Assembly (NCBI RefSeq): GCF_021172165.1
Contig: NZ_CP089096.1
Coordinates: 248,001-312,000, forward strand
DNA length: 64,000 bases
Source: Flavobacterium channae
Lineage (GTDB): Bacteria; Bacteroidota; Bacteroidia; Flavobacteriales; Flavobacteriaceae
Direction of reading: 5' to 3'
A program made the translations under genes and the position numbers. Below the pieces are notes generated by a model, which was not told where the DNA came from, searched no databases, and was given only the letters and a program-made list of their open reading frames with translations. This document shows, piece by piece, positions 27,089-37,072 of this stretch; position 1 is the stretch's first letter, and every line of letters starts with the position of its first letter.

Positions 27089-29524
27089 ATGTATGTAGTA
27101 AAAAGAGATGGCCATAAAGAGCCAGTAATGTTCGACAAAATCACGGATAGGATTAAAAAACTATGTTATGGATTAAATGACATGGTAGATGCTGTTAAAG
27201 TGGCAATGCGTGTAATTGAAGGTTTATACGATGGTGTTACCACTTCAGAATTAGATAATTTAGCAGCAGAAACCGCAGCTTCTATGACTGTTTCTCACCC
27301 AGATTATGCCCAACTTGCAGCTCGTATTGCAATTTCTAATCTACACAAAAATACAAACAAGTCATTCTCGGAAACGATGAGTGAAATGTACCACTATGTA
27401 AATCCAAGAACGAATCAAAAAGCGCCTTTGATTTCTGATGAGGTACATGAAGTTATTCAGGCAAATGCAGAATTTTTAGATTCTCACATCATATATACTC
27501 GCGATTTTAACTACGATTACTTTGGTTTTAAAACCTTAGAGCGTTCGTATTTATTAAGAATCAATGGTAAAATCGTTGAGCGTCCACAACACATGTTAAT
27601 GCGTGTTTCTGTTGGAATTCACTTAAATGATTTAGAAGCGGTTATTGAAACTTACGAATTAATGTCGAAAAAGTTCTTTACACATGCTACACCAACATTA
27701 TTCAATGCAGGAACTCCAAAACCTCAAATGTCATCTTGTTTCTTGTTAACAATGAAAGATGATAGTATTGATGGTATTTACGATACTTTAAAACAAACAG
27801 CAAAAATTTCACAATCAGCTGGAGGAATCGGTTTAGCTATTCACAATGTAAGAGCTACAGGTTCATACATCCGTGGCACAAACGGAACTTCAAACGGAAT
27901 TGTCCCAATGTTGCGTGTTTTTAACGATACGGCTCGTTATGTAGATCAAGGTGGAGGAAAACGTAAAGGAAGTTTTGCTATTTATTTGGAAACATGGCAT
28001 GCTGATATTTTCGAATTCTTAGACTTGAAAAAGAATACAGGTAAAGAAGAAATGCGTGCAAGAGATTTATTCTTTGCAATGTGGACTTCTGACTTGTTCA
28101 TGAAACGTGTTGAAGAAGATTCAACTTGGACATTAATGTGTCCAAACGAGTGTCCAGGTTTAGACAACGTTTATGGTGAAGAATTTGAAGCGCTTTATAC
28201 ATCTTACGAAGCACAAGGAAAAGGTAGAAAAACCATTCGTGCACGAGAATTGTGGGAAAAAATTCTTGAATCTCAAATCGAGACAGGTACACCTTATATG
28301 TTGTATAAAGATGCAGCGAACAGAAAATCAAACCAAAAGAACTTGGGTACAATTCGTTCGTCTAACTTATGTACAGAAATTATGGAGTACACTTCTGCAG
28401 ACGAAATTGCAGTATGTAACTTAGCGTCTATTTCTTTACCAATGTTTGTTGAAAACGGAGTGTTTAATCACGAATTGTTATATAACGTAACAAAACGTGT
28501 AACACGTAACTTAAACAAAGTAATTGATAGAAACTATTACCCAGTTTTAGAAGCTGAAAATTCAAACATGCGTCACCGTCCAGTAGGATTAGGAGTGCAA
28601 GGTTTAGCAGATGCTTTTATCATGATGCGTTTACCTTTTACAAGTGATGAAGCTAAAAAAGTGAACCAAGAAATATTTGAAACCTTATATTTTGCAGCCG
28701 TTACTGCTTCTATGGAAATGGCAAAAGAAGAAGGTCCATATTCAACTTTTGAAGGTTCACCAATATCTAAAGGAGAATTCCAACACAACCTTTGGAATAT
28801 TAAAGATGAAGAACTTTCTGGTCGTTGGGATTGGGCAAGTTTAAGAAAAGAAGTAATAGCAAATGGAGTAAGAAACTCGTTGTTAGTTGCGCCTATGCCA
28901 ACAGCTTCAACTTCTCAAATTTTAGGAAACAACGAAGCTTTTGAACCATATACATCTAATATTTATACAAGAAGAGTATTATCAGGAGAATTTATTGTAG
29001 TAAACAAACATTTATTACATGATTTAGTAGAAAGAGGTTTGTGGAACGAATCATTAAAGCAAGAAATCATGCGTCATAATGGTTCGGTGCAAAATATCGA
29101 AAGAATTCCTTCTGACTTAAAAGAATTGTACAAAACAGTTTGGGAAATGTCGATGAAAGATATTATCGATATGAGTCGTCAAAGAGGTTACTTTATTGAC
29201 CAATCGCAATCGCTTAACTTGTTTATGCAAGATGCAAATTATGCTAAATTAACATCGATGCATTTCTACGCTTGGAAATCGGGCTTAAAAACAGGAATGT
29301 ACTATTTAAGAACAAAAGCTGCGGTTGATGCAATTAAGTTTACTTTAAATAATGATAAAAAAGCGGAGCCAATTGAAGTACAGGCGCCACAAACAGAAGT
29401 TAAAAAAGTAGAAGCAATTGCAGTTTTAGATGAGCCAGCTGAAATGTCGGCTGAAGAGTATAGAGCTATGATTGAAAGAGCACGTAATTCGGGTCCAGAA
29501 GATTGCGAAATGTGTGGTTCTTAA
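27089..29524 (+). CDS. nrdA: Ribonucleoside-diphosphate reductase, alpha (large) subunit, class I
   Basis: 811 aa. An ATP-cone lies at residues 1-90 ([20 protein letters not shown]), the overall-activity site for dATP/ATP. The catalytic core shows the first redox Cys ([19 protein letters not shown]), the Asn-Cys-Glu radical site ([11 protein letters not shown]), and the C-terminal Cys pair (CEMCGS) that takes electrons from thioredoxin or glutaredoxin. Between the core and the Cys pair is a lysine/glutamate-rich flexible linker of about 50 residues. It makes dNTPs with NrdB. A strong terminator follows. Confidence 0.96.
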   Translation: MYVVKRDGHKEPVMFDKITDRIKKLCYGLNDMVDAVKVAMRVIEGLYDGVTTSELDNLAAETAASMTVSHPDYAQLAARIAISNLHKNTNKSFSETMSEMYHYVNPRTNQKAPLISDEVHEVIQANAEFLDSHIIYTRDFNYDYFGFKTLERSYLLRINGKIVERPQHMLMRVSVGIHLNDLEAVIETYELMSKKFFTHATPTLFNAGTPKPQMSSCFLLTMKDDSIDGIYDTLKQTAKISQSAGGIGLAIHNVRATGSYIRGTNGTSNGIVPMLRVFNDTARYVDQGGGKRKGSFAIYLETWHADIFEFLDLKKNTGKEEMRARDLFFAMWTSDLFMKRVEEDSTWTLMCPNECPGLDNVYGEEFEALYTSYEAQGKGRKTIRARELWEKILESQIETGTPYMLYKDAANRKSNQKNLGTIRSSNLCTEIMEYTSADEIAVCNLASISLPMFVENGVFNHELLYNVTKRVTRNLNKVIDRNYYPVLEAENSNMRHRPVGLGVQGLADAFIMMRLPFTSDEAKKVNQEIFETLYFAAVTASMEMAKEEGPYSTFEGSPISKGEFQHNLWNIKDEELSGRWDWASLRKEVIANGVRNSLLVAPMPTASTSQILGNNEAFEPYTSNIYTRRVLSGEFIVVNKHLLHDLVERGLWNESLKQEIMRHNGSVQNIERIPSDLKELYKTVWEMSMKDIIDMSRQRGYFIDQSQSLNLFMQDANYAKLTSMHFYAWKSGLKTGMYYLRTKAAVDAIKFTLNNDKKAEPIEVQAPQTEVKKVEAIAVLDEPAEMSAEEYRAMIERARNSGPEDCEMCGS

Positions 29525-29562
29525 TCTGAGAAAACAGAATATAGAAAATAGAATATAGAAAG

Positions 29563-29598
29563 CAGTTGTTCGCTAAGGCGAACGACTGTTTTTCTTTT
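29563..29598 (+). terminator. Rho-independent terminator after nrdA
   Basis: 11-bp stem CAGTTGTTCGC / GCGAACGACTG with one G-U pair and a TAAG loop, followed by TTTTTCTTTT. The 40 bases before it contain two copies of GAATATAGAAA, an A/T-rich short repeat. Confidence 0.85.
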
Positions 29599-29620
29599 AA
29601 AATAATTACGATGCAATTCG

Positions 29621-29628
29621 TACATTTG
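29621..29628 (+). promoter_or_regulatory. Candidate -7 element for the 74-aa gene and dGTPase
   Basis: TACATTTG, exact TAnnTTTG, just after the nrdA terminator and 15 bases before the ATG at 29644. It indicates that the 74-aa gene and probably the dGTPase are transcribed apart from nrdA. Confidence 0.5.
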
Positions 29629-29643
29629 AAAAAAATAGCAATT

Positions 29644-29868
29644 ATGTCAAAAGATAAAAAAGGCGTTTACACAGGGATTATTGAACAAGATGCAGATGGA
29701 AACTATTTCTGTGGTGAATATTTATTGGATTACCAATACACAGAGAAGAACTTCAAATTAGGCGATGAAATCAACATCAAATCGGTAATTGTAAACCCAA
29801 GTGATAAGAGTTACAATCAATATCCAAAAAAATCGAGAAATTTCTTTTTAGCAAACGAAAAAGAATAA
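29644..29868 (+). CDS. Small hypothetical protein, 74 aa
   Basis: Starts MSKDKKGVYTGIIEQDADGN; the frame stays open further upstream, but that part overlaps the terminator and promoter, so this ATG is preferred. The protein is soluble, charged and beta-rich: KKGVYTGIIEQ, GNYFCGEYLLDYQY and LGDEINIKSVIVNP, with an RNFFLANEKE tail. The layout resembles a small OB- or SH3-like barrel, but no family is recognised. The 26-base gap to the dGTPase gene suggests one transcript. Confidence 0.65.
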   Translation: MSKDKKGVYTGIIEQDADGNYFCGEYLLDYQYTEKNFKLGDEINIKSVIVNPSDKSYNQYPKKSRNFFLANEKE

Positions 29869-29894
29869 TTCTAAAATCATAAACCTAAAATCAC

Positions 29895-31238
29895 ATGATG
29901 CATTGGGAACAACTTTTGTCTTTAAAAAGACAAGGCGATACAAGTAAACGTTTACGAAAAGAGCAAGACGACACGCGTTTAGGCTTTGAAGTAGATTATG
30001 ATCGAATTATTTTTTCTTCAGCATTCAGAAGTTTGCAAGATAAAACGCAAGTTATTCCGCTTTCTAAAACCGATTTTGTTCACAATAGATTGACGCATAG
30101 TTTGGAAGTTTCTGTTGTTGGACGTTCTTTAGGTCGTTTGGTTGGAAAACAAATCATTGCTAAATATCCGCATTTACAAGAAGTTCACGGTTATCAACCA
30201 AATGATTTTGGTGCGATTGTGGCTGCGGCAGCTTTGTCGCACGATATCGGGAATCCACCATTCGGACATTCCGGAGAAAAAGCAATTGGCGAATATTTCA
30301 AAACCGGAAATGGTTTACAATACAAAGATCAATTAACGGATAAACAATGGCAAGATTTAATTGATTTTGAAGGAAACGCTAACGGATTTTCAGTATTAGC
30401 ATCTTCAAGAGAAGGAATCGAAGGTGGTTTGCGTATTTCGTATGCGACTTTGGGTGCTTTCATGAAATATCCAAAAGAGAGTTTACCAAAAAAACCAACC
30501 TCAAAAATTTGCGATAAAAAATATGGTTTCTTTCAGCAAGACAAAGAGTTTTTTAATGAAGTTGCCAACGAGTTAGGTCTGATTTCGAATAAAAGCGGAA
30601 ATGATATTGGTTTTGAGCGTCATCCTTTGGCGTATTTGGTAGAAGCAGCCGATGATATTTGTTACACGATAATTGATTTTGAAGACGGAATCAATTTAGG
30701 ATTGATTCCTGAAGAATACGCTTTAGAGTATTTGATTAAGTTGGTTAAAAACGGAATAGATACGAAAAAGTACAACGAATTAATTACAAAAGAAGATAGA
30801 ATTAGTTATTTAAGAGCTTTAGCTATTGGAAGTTTAATCAATGATGCTGTTTCGGTATTTATAGAAAACGAGCAAGCAATTTTGGCTGGGGATTTTCCAT
30901 TCGCGTTAATGGATAAAAGCCAATATAAAGCCCAAATGAATGATATAATCCAAATCAGTATCAAAAACGTATATCAAAGTAGAGAAGTAATTCAGAAAGA
31001 AGTAATGGGTTATAAAATCATCAATAGTTTATTGGATGGTTTTTGTACGGCTTACAACAATAAAGTAAGTGGTGAGGCATCTAATTATGATGTGTTGTTG
31101 TTGAAATTACTTCCAGAGCGTTTTCAGTTTCAAAAAGAAAATTTATATGACAGATTGTTACATATTTGTCATTTTGTTTCATTATTAACAGACGGAAAGG
31201 CTTTAGAATTATATAAGACTATTCAGGCAAATAAATGA
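29895..31238 (+). CDS. dgt: dGTPase / deoxynucleoside triphosphate triphosphohydrolase
   Basis: 447 aa HD-domain protein. HNRLTHSLEVSVVGRSLGR and AAALSHDIGNPPFGHSGE carry the metal-binding His and His-Asp pair. LVEAADDICYTIIDFEDGI holds the later Asp ligand. It hydrolyses dNTPs to nucleoside and triphosphate and helps keep dNTP pools balanced; such enzymes also act against phage. It lies just after the ribonucleotide reductase genes, which fits a role in dNTP balance. Two adjacent ATG codons (29895 and 29898) are possible starts. Confidence 0.92.
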   Translation: MMHWEQLLSLKRQGDTSKRLRKEQDDTRLGFEVDYDRIIFSSAFRSLQDKTQVIPLSKTDFVHNRLTHSLEVSVVGRSLGRLVGKQIIAKYPHLQEVHGYQPNDFGAIVAAAALSHDIGNPPFGHSGEKAIGEYFKTGNGLQYKDQLTDKQWQDLIDFEGNANGFSVLASSREGIEGGLRISYATLGAFMKYPKESLPKKPTSKICDKKYGFFQQDKEFFNEVANELGLISNKSGNDIGFERHPLAYLVEAADDICYTIIDFEDGINLGLIPEEYALEYLIKLVKNGIDTKKYNELITKEDRISYLRALAIGSLINDAVSVFIENEQAILAGDFPFALMDKSQYKAQMNDIIQISIKNVYQSREVIQKEVMGYKIINSLLDGFCTAYNNKVSGEASNYDVLLLKLLPERFQFQKENLYDRLLHICHFVSLLTDGKALELYKTIQANK

Positions 31239-31286
31239 ACATGAAAAAATAAATTATAAAAAATTTTCAAATTTCATGTAAAATGC

Positions 31287-31294
31287 TAATTTTG
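31287..31294 (+). promoter_or_regulatory. Candidate -7 element for the type A T9SS cargo gene
   Basis: TAATTTTG, exact match, 33 bases before the ATG at 31328. The -33 position reads TTTT rather than TTG. Confidence 0.45.
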
Positions 31295-31327
31295 TTGAAA
31301 TTATAATAATTTTAACCCCATTAAACC

Positions 31328-34300
31328 ATGAAAAAACAATTACTATTTTTACTTAGTACATTGTTCGTTTTTTCTTTATCATTTGGTCAATCAAATGCGG
31401 ATGATAAAAAAGGGAAAACCGATAAATCTACTAATGTAGTAGCAGCTTCAAAGCCATTGACAAAAAAACAGGCTAAAGCTGTTAGAAAGAAACATGCTGA
31501 GAATTTAGCAAAATCTCCTTTCAACAAAACTTTATCGCTTACTAAAGCTCAAAGAAAAGCGATGGCAATTCCACCGGATAAATATTATGAAACAGAATGG
31601 GAATTGACAATGGATCCTGTGACTGGAGCTCCTACTCCTGAAAAATTAGTTCAGGTAAGAGAACAATTGCAAAGAGAAAGACAATTGGCTTTAGCGGCAG
31701 GAAGAGTTCCTGGTGATGGTACTGATAACAATTGGATTGAAAGAGGTCCTAATAATGTTGGAGGTAGAGTTAGAGCAATTATGTTTGATCCTAATGATGC
31801 AACTTACAAAAGAGTTTTTGCTGGTGGAGTAAGTGGTGGATTATGGGTTAATAATGATATTACAACAAATACAGCTTGGACAAGAGTAAATATTGATGAA
31901 AACTTATCGGTAACTGCAATTACTTATGATCCAAATAGTACAAGTACTTTTTATTTAGGAACAGGTGAATCTTATGTTGGTGGAGATGTAAATGGTAATG
32001 GTGTTTGGAAATCTACAGACGGAGGAGTAACTTGGACTAAAATTTTTGGAGGAATTACAGGTTCTACATCTTTTCAATCTGCGGCAAGTTTAACAATTAA
32101 TAGCCCGGCAGGTATTGCAGGGGAGTATACTTGTTATCCTACAACGGCGTTTGGAATTACTCCAGTGTCACCTATTACGGCTAATATTGTTTTAGTAAGC
32201 GATAATGTAGCGCCAGCATCTGATGGTTGTGAAACACTAACAAATGCTGCTGCATTAAATGGTAAAATTGCTTTAATTAGAAGAGGTTCTTGTAATTTTA
32301 CAGTTAAAGTAAAATCGGCTCAAAATGCTGGTGCTGTAGGAGTTATTATGATGAATAATATTTCGGGAACACCTGTAGCTATGGGTGGAACAGATACTAC
32401 TATTAATATTCCTTCAATAATGATTTCTCAAGAAGATGGGGATTTATTAGAGGCAGCTGTTCTTGCAGGAACTGTTTCGGGTACATTAAATCCAGTTGTT
32501 GCTGGAGCCTTTACAGGTAATTTAGTTCCAGGGCAACAACATATTAATGATATAAAAATTAGAAATAACGGAGGTGTGTCAGAAATTTATGTAGCAGTTG
32601 GAGATACGTTTTATAATGCTGCAAACCAAGCTACTTATATGGGAGGACCAGCTTTTGGTTTATATAAGTCTACAAATGGTGGGTCAAGTTGGACTTTATT
32701 AACTTTGCCTTTAACAGTTGATAGAAACAGATCTTGTCCAAATGATATCGAAATTGGAGCTGATAATACAATTTGGTTATCAACAACAAATAGTACAGTT
32801 TACGGTGATGGTGGTGGAAGAATAATGTCTTCAACAAATGGAACAAATTTTTCAGTAAAATATACAGTGCCTTCAGGTAGAAGAACTCAAATTGCTACTT
32901 CTGCAACCAATGCTAATAAAATTTATGTTTTGTGTGAAGATGGAGCCAATGGGGAGCCAAACTTATATTTAACTACTGATAAATTTGCAACTACGCCAAC
33001 AACTTTAGGTGAGCCAGCCTCAGATGGTGATATTTCTGCAACGGATTTTTGTAGAGGTCAAGCTTTTTACGATTTAGTAATTGCTGTTGACCCTACTAAT
33101 GATGCTATAGTATATATAGGAGGTATTAATTTACATAGATCAACTAATAGCGGAACTTCTTGGACTGCAATTTCTGGTTGGACAACTAATACACCTTCAA
33201 ATGTGCATTCAGATCAACACGCAATTGTTTTTAGACCAGGAAATGCAAACCAAGCTGTTTTTGGAAATGATGGTGGGGTGTATTATGCATCAACTTTATC
33301 AGGTGCTTCAGGGTCTAGTACTGCAATTGCAGCTAGGAATAACGGATTAAATATTACTCAATTTTATAGTGTTGGTGTGGCTCCTACACAAGCTGTTAGT
33401 GGTTTAGCGGGAGAATATTTTGCTGCTGGCGCTCAAGATAACGGAACTCAATATTTTGGAAATGCTGCTGCTGGTTTGAATAGCAGTGTACGTTCACAAG
33501 GAGGAGATGGTGCTTATACTATGTTTGATCAAGATGTGGATAAGTATTATATTTCAAATTACGTATATAATGAAAATATTAATTTAAGACCATTGCCGGG
33601 TTCTTCAGTTTCTGGGAAGGTGATTGATAATGATACAAATGCTAATAGTGGAGCATTTATCGCTCCAATGGTATTAGATTCAAATTTAGATATTTTATAC
33701 TCTGATTATACTGCTGGTGGTGTGTTTCAAATTAGAAGATATGGTAACTTAAAAGGTCCAGGGCAAATTTCTAGAACAGATTTAACAAATGCTCTTTTAA
33801 CTGCATCTCCAACTGCTTTTGCTGTTTCTCCTTATACTACAGGATCTACAACTTTATTAGTTGGTACGAGATTAGGAAAATTATTAAGAGTAACTACTGC
33901 AAATGCAACGCCTACTTGGACGGAAATAACAGGTTCTTCATTTGTTGGAAGTATTTCAGATGTTGAGTTTGGAGCATCTAATAATGAAATTTTTGTAACT
34001 ATGCATAACTATAATGTAGTTAGTATTTGGTATACAAAAGATGGTGGTGTAACTTGGTTAAACAAAGAAGGAAACTTCCCAGATATTCCTGTAAAAGCTA
34101 TTTTACCTAATCCTTTGAGAAATGTTGGTGGATTTGCAACAGAGGTTATTATCGGAACAGAACTTGGTGTTTGGTATTGTAATAATTTTGATACAACAAC
34201 TCCTACTTGGACACAATCATATAATGGTATGAGTAATGTAAAAGTTATGGATTTAGATATGAGAAATGATTATAATGTATATGCTGCAACTTACGGTAGA

Positions 34301-34600
34301 GGAGTATTCTCTGGAATGTTTACAAATACAACCCTTTCTTCGTCTGATTTTGTGAATTCAGGTAAGATTAGAGTATATCCAAATCCTGCAAATAATGTAA
34401 TCAATATTGCTATTTTAAATTATACAGGAGATTTAAATGTTGAAATGTATGATATTAATGGAAGAGTTGTGAAATCGGTTTCGGTTGATTTTACTGGTAA
34501 CTATTCAGTTGATTTAAATGGATTGTCAACAGGAGTATATGTTGTTAAATTAGCTGGGTCTGAATTAAATTATACAGAGAAAATTATAATCAACAACTAA
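31328..34600 (+). CDS. Secreted T9SS cargo with sortilin/BNR-type repeats, PA domain and type A sorting domain
   Basis: 1090 aa. Signal peptide at 1-20 (FSLSFGQ). A lysine-rich region follows (about 25-80). BNR/sortilin-like Asp-box repeats are visible as GVWKSTDGGVTW, LYKSTNGGSSW, LHRSTNSGTSW and WYTKDGGVTW, which predict a beta propeller. A protease-associated (PA) insert lies at about 245-395 (GKIALIRRGSCNFTVKVKSAQNAGAVGVIMMNN). The end (VYPNPANNVINI ... YDINGRVVKS ... LSTGVYVVKL) is a type A T9SS sorting domain. A carbohydrate- or protein-degrading role is often proposed for such proteins, but no catalytic residues can be assigned here. Confidence 0.87.
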   Translation: MKKQLLFLLSTLFVFSLSFGQSNADDKKGKTDKSTNVVAASKPLTKKQAKAVRKKHAENLAKSPFNKTLSLTKAQRKAMAIPPDKYYETEWELTMDPVTGAPTPEKLVQVREQLQRERQLALAAGRVPGDGTDNNWIERGPNNVGGRVRAIMFDPNDATYKRVFAGGVSGGLWVNNDITTNTAWTRVNIDENLSVTAITYDPNSTSTFYLGTGESYVGGDVNGNGVWKSTDGGVTWTKIFGGITGSTSFQSAASLTINSPAGIAGEYTCYPTTAFGITPVSPITANIVLVSDNVAPASDGCETLTNAAALNGKIALIRRGSCNFTVKVKSAQNAGAVGVIMMNNISGTPVAMGGTDTTINIPSIMISQEDGDLLEAAVLAGTVSGTLNPVVAGAFTGNLVPGQQHINDIKIRNNGGVSEIYVAVGDTFYNAANQATYMGGPAFGLYKSTNGGSSWTLLTLPLTVDRNRSCPNDIEIGADNTIWLSTTNSTVYGDGGGRIMSSTNGTNFSVKYTVPSGRRTQIATSATNANKIYVLCEDGANGEPNLYLTTDKFATTPTTLGEPASDGDISATDFCRGQAFYDLVIAVDPTNDAIVYIGGINLHRSTNSGTSWTAISGWTTNTPSNVHSDQHAIVFRPGNANQAVFGNDGGVYYASTLSGASGSSTAIAARNNGLNITQFYSVGVAPTQAVSGLAGEYFAAGAQDNGTQYFGNAAAGLNSSVRSQGGDGAYTMFDQDVDKYYISNYVYNENINLRPLPGSSVSGKVIDNDTNANSGAFIAPMVLDSNLDILYSDYTAGGVFQIRRYGNLKGPGQISRTDLTNALLTASPTAFAVSPYTTGSTTLLVGTRLGKLLRVTTANATPTWTEITGSSFVGSISDVEFGASNNEIFVTMHNYNVVSIWYTKDGGVTWLNKEGNFPDIPVKAILPNPLRNVGGFATEVIIGTELGVWYCNNFDTTTPTWTQSYNGMSNVKVMDLDMRNDYNVYAATYGRGVFSGMFTNTTLSSSDFVNSGKIRVYPNPANNVINIAILNYTGDLNVEMYDINGRVVKSVSVDFTGNYSVDLNGLSTGVYVVKLAGSELNYTEKIIINN

Positions 34601-34623
34601 AAAAGTTAGATTGTATAAATTAT

Positions 34624-34656
34624 AAAGCCGATGATTTAATGTCATCGGCTTTTTTA
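34624..34656 (+). terminator. Rho-independent terminator after the T9SS cargo gene
   Basis: Perfect 11-bp stem AAAGCCGATGA / TCATCGGCTTT, 7-base loop, T-run. Between here and 34797 about 140 bases of A/T-rich sequence hold no gene that I can support. Confidence 0.88.
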
Positions 34657-34796
34657 TTCTTTTTATTTACTTGTTTTAAAAAGTTCTTTTGGATGATATA
34701 AATGTGTTCTCTTAGTTTTTAAAATAGGAACAGTAAAGGGAGGAAGTAGAAAATGTTTTTTGATTGCGATTGAATCGGATTAATAAAATTTACGCA

Positions 34797-34825
34797 ATAA
34801 AAAAACCTCTCCATTGGAGAGGTTT
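34797..34825 (-). terminator. Rho-independent terminator after rpmA (reverse strand)
   Basis: 10-bp perfect stem AAACCTCTCC / GGAGAGGTTT with a 3-base loop; on the reverse strand it is followed by seven T. It sits 23 bases past the rpmA stop. Confidence 0.85.
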
Positions 34826-34847
34826 AATATCGCTAAATAATTTTTTA

Positions 34848-35108
34848 TTAAGCTTCGAAAGGAATTACAGATACAAATGATTTGTTTTCTCCTTTTTTCT
34901 GGAATTTTACAACTCCATCAACTTTAGCATGTAAAGTATGATCTTTGCCCATGTAAACGTTTTCACCTGGGTTGTGCTTCGAACCTCTTTGTCTAACAAT
35001 GATGTTTCCAGCAATAGCAGCTTGACCACCATAAATCTTAACGCCTAAACGTTTCGATTCTGATTCTCTACCATTCTTCGAACTACCGACACCTTTCTTG
35101 TGAGCCAT
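34848..35108 (-). CDS. rpmA: 50S ribosomal protein L27 (bL27)
   Basis: 86 aa, full length. It begins [24 protein letters not shown], the conserved L27 N-terminus that reaches toward the peptidyl-transferase centre. [28 protein letters not shown] is the family core. No N-terminal cleavage extension of the Firmicutes type is seen. It follows rplU by 18 bases in the usual rplU-rpmA pair. Confidence 0.98.
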   Translation of the reverse strand: MAHKKGVGSSKNGRESESKRLGVKIYGGQAAIAGNIIVRQRGSKHNPGENVYMGKDHTLHAKVDGVVKFQKKGENKSFVSVIPFEA

Positions 35109-35126
35109 GACGTAATATTTTAAATG

Positions 35127-35546
35127 TTATTCTTCAGTTTTTGGTTTTTTTGTTGCTTTAGCTTTTGGTTTTACTTCTTCAGTAACCTCTGCTACTTCAA
35201 CGTCAGCTTTTTTAGTTGCTTTTTTCTTAGCTCCTGTAGCTGAAATTCCCTCAATTAAAATTTGAGTAAATGATTGTCTGTGACCGTTTTTCTTTTTGTA
35301 ACCTTTTCTTCTTTTCTTTTTGAAAACAATTACTTTGTCACCTTTTAAGTGTTGTAACACTTTAGCTTCTACTGAAGCACCTTCTACAGCTGGGGCGCCT
35401 AAAGTTACGTTTCCGTTATCATCTAATAAAAGAACTTTGTCAAAAGAAACTTTTGTTCCTTCTTCAGAAGCTAAACGGTGAACATAAACCTTTTGGTCTT
35501 TGCTTACTTTGAATTGTTGCCCTGCTATCTCTACGATTGCGTACAT
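35127..35546 (-). CDS. rplU: 50S ribosomal protein L21 (bL21) with lysine/alanine-rich tail
   Basis: 139 aa versus about 103 in E. coli. Residues 1-103 are a standard L21 ([18 protein letters not shown] ... [22 protein letters not shown]). The last 35 or so residues are a low-complexity Lys/Ala/Glu tail ([23 protein letters not shown]), a feature common in flavobacterial L21 and probably disordered. First gene of the rplU-rpmA operon with its own strong promoter. Confidence 0.97.
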   Translation of the reverse strand: MYAIVEIAGQQFKVSKDQKVYVHRLASEEGTKVSFDKVLLLDDNGNVTLGAPAVEGASVEAKVLQHLKGDKVIVFKKKRRKGYKKKNGHRQSFTQILIEGISATGAKKKATKKADVEVAEVTEEVKPKAKATKKPKTEE

Positions 35547-35578
35547 AACAATGATTTTAGTTAAAAATTTTAAGGTTG

Positions 35579-35608
35579 CAAATATACAATAAATTCTAAA
35601 CCAAACAA
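35579..35608 (-). promoter_or_regulatory. Promoter of the rplU-rpmA operon
   Basis: Reverse strand TTG at 35608-35606, exactly 19 bases, then TATATTTG at 35586-35579. This is the full Bacteroidota TTG-N19-TAnnTTTG pattern. The predicted start is near 35574, giving a leader of about 28 bases to the rplU ATG. Confidence 0.78.
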
Positions 35609-35734
35609 CTATTGTTTTAAATAAAAGATTGAAAATTACGATTTCACCATTTTTTTTTAATATAAATTTCGATTTATTGTAACAATATACCGAAATTGCG
35701 TCTTATTACATTATATCAAACAAATTAATAACGT

Positions 35735-37060
35735 ATGAAAAAATCTTTAATGGCTTTGGGTACTGCACTTATGCTTGGTGGAACTGCCACTGCTCAAAAA
35801 GTAACATTTGAGGAATTTGATTTAGACAATGGACTACATGTTGTTCTTCATCAAGATAATTCTGCACCAGTGGTAATTACTTCAGTAATGTATCATGTTG
35901 GAGCAAAAGACGAACAACCAAACCGTACTGGTTTTGCTCACTTTTTTGAACACCTTTTATTTGAAGGCACAAAAAACATTGGTAAAGGTGATTGGTTTAA
36001 ATTAGTAACTGCAAATGGCGGAAACAATAATGCGAATACTACTGATGATAGAACGTATTACTATGAAGTTTTCCCTTCAAACAATTTAGAATTAGCTATT
36101 TGGATGGAATCTGAACGATTAATGCATCCAGTTATTGACCAAAAAGGGGTTGATACACAAAATGAAGTAGTTAAAGAAGAAAAAAGATTACGTGTTGACA
36201 ATCAGCCTTATGGTAATTTAATTAAAGCTGTAAAAGAAAACATGTTCAAAGTACATCCATATAAATGGACTACAATTGGAGAAATGGAACATTTAGATGC
36301 TGCAACTTTAGAAGAGTTTTTAGCATTTAATAAAAAATTCTATGTTCCAAATAACGCAGTTTTAGTTATCGCTGGTCAGTTTGATAAAGCTCAAGCTAAA
36401 GAATGGGTTAAAAAATACTTTAGTGCAATTCCTAAAGGTGCTCCAGTAACTCGTCAAAAAGTTGAAGAAGCTCCTATTACTAAAGAGTTTAAAGCTACTT
36501 GGCAAGATCCAAATATTCAAATCCCAATGTTGGTTGCTTCATATAGAACACCTTCTATGAAAACTCGTGATGCTAGAGTTTTGGATATGATTTCATCTTA
36601 CCTTTCAGATGGTAAAAGTTCTAAATTATACAAAAAGATTGTTGACGATAAAAAGATGGCTTTACAAATTGGAGCATTCAACTACAGTCAAGAAGATTAC
36701 GGAATGTATTTAATTTATGGATTACCAATGGGTGATAATTCAATGGAGTCTATCTTAAAAGAAATCGATGAGGAAATTGTAAAAATTCAAAACGAATTAA
36801 TTTCTGAAAAAGATTTTCAAAAACTTCAAAACAAATTTGAAAGCAACTATGTAAGTAACAATGCTTCTGTAGAAGGTATTGCTGATAATTTAGCAACTTA
36901 TTATATGTTGTATGGTGATATTAATTTAATCAACACAGAAATTGATATCTATCGTTCAATTACTAGAGAAGAAATTAGAGACGTTGCAAAAAAATATCTA
37001 AACTCAAACCAAAGAATGATTTTAGATTATGTTCCTGCTAAAGACAAAGCTCAAAACTAA
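35735..37060 (+). CDS. M16 family zinc metallopeptidase (catalytic member of a pair)
   Basis: 441 aa with a signal peptide (1-20, GGTATAQ). The inverted zinc motif HxxEH is present as FAHFFEHLLFEGT at about residue 67-71; the third ligand Glu lies in TQNEVVKEEKRLRVD. The protein has two similar halves as in other M16 enzymes such as PMP-beta and PqqL. It is periplasmic and degrades peptides; exact substrate unknown. The next gene, 12 bases on from its stop, encodes a second M16 protein without the zinc motif, so the two likely form a heterodimer. Confidence 0.92.
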   Translation: MKKSLMALGTALMLGGTATAQKVTFEEFDLDNGLHVVLHQDNSAPVVITSVMYHVGAKDEQPNRTGFAHFFEHLLFEGTKNIGKGDWFKLVTANGGNNNANTTDDRTYYYEVFPSNNLELAIWMESERLMHPVIDQKGVDTQNEVVKEEKRLRVDNQPYGNLIKAVKENMFKVHPYKWTTIGEMEHLDAATLEEFLAFNKKFYVPNNAVLVIAGQFDKAQAKEWVKKYFSAIPKGAPVTRQKVEEAPITKEFKATWQDPNIQIPMLVASYRTPSMKTRDARVLDMISSYLSDGKSSKLYKKIVDDKKMALQIGAFNYSQEDYGMYLIYGLPMGDNSMESILKEIDEEIVKIQNELISEKDFQKLQNKFESNYVSNNASVEGIADNLATYYMLYGDINLINTEIDIYRSITREEIRDVAKKYLNSNQRMILDYVPAKDKAQN

Positions 37061-37072
37061 GATTTGAAGAAT

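Noticed and set aside
29540..29562. Short A/T-rich direct repeat (GAATATAGAAA twice) before the nrdA terminator
   Set aside because: Only two short copies in low-complexity sequence; not evidence for a mobile element or operator.
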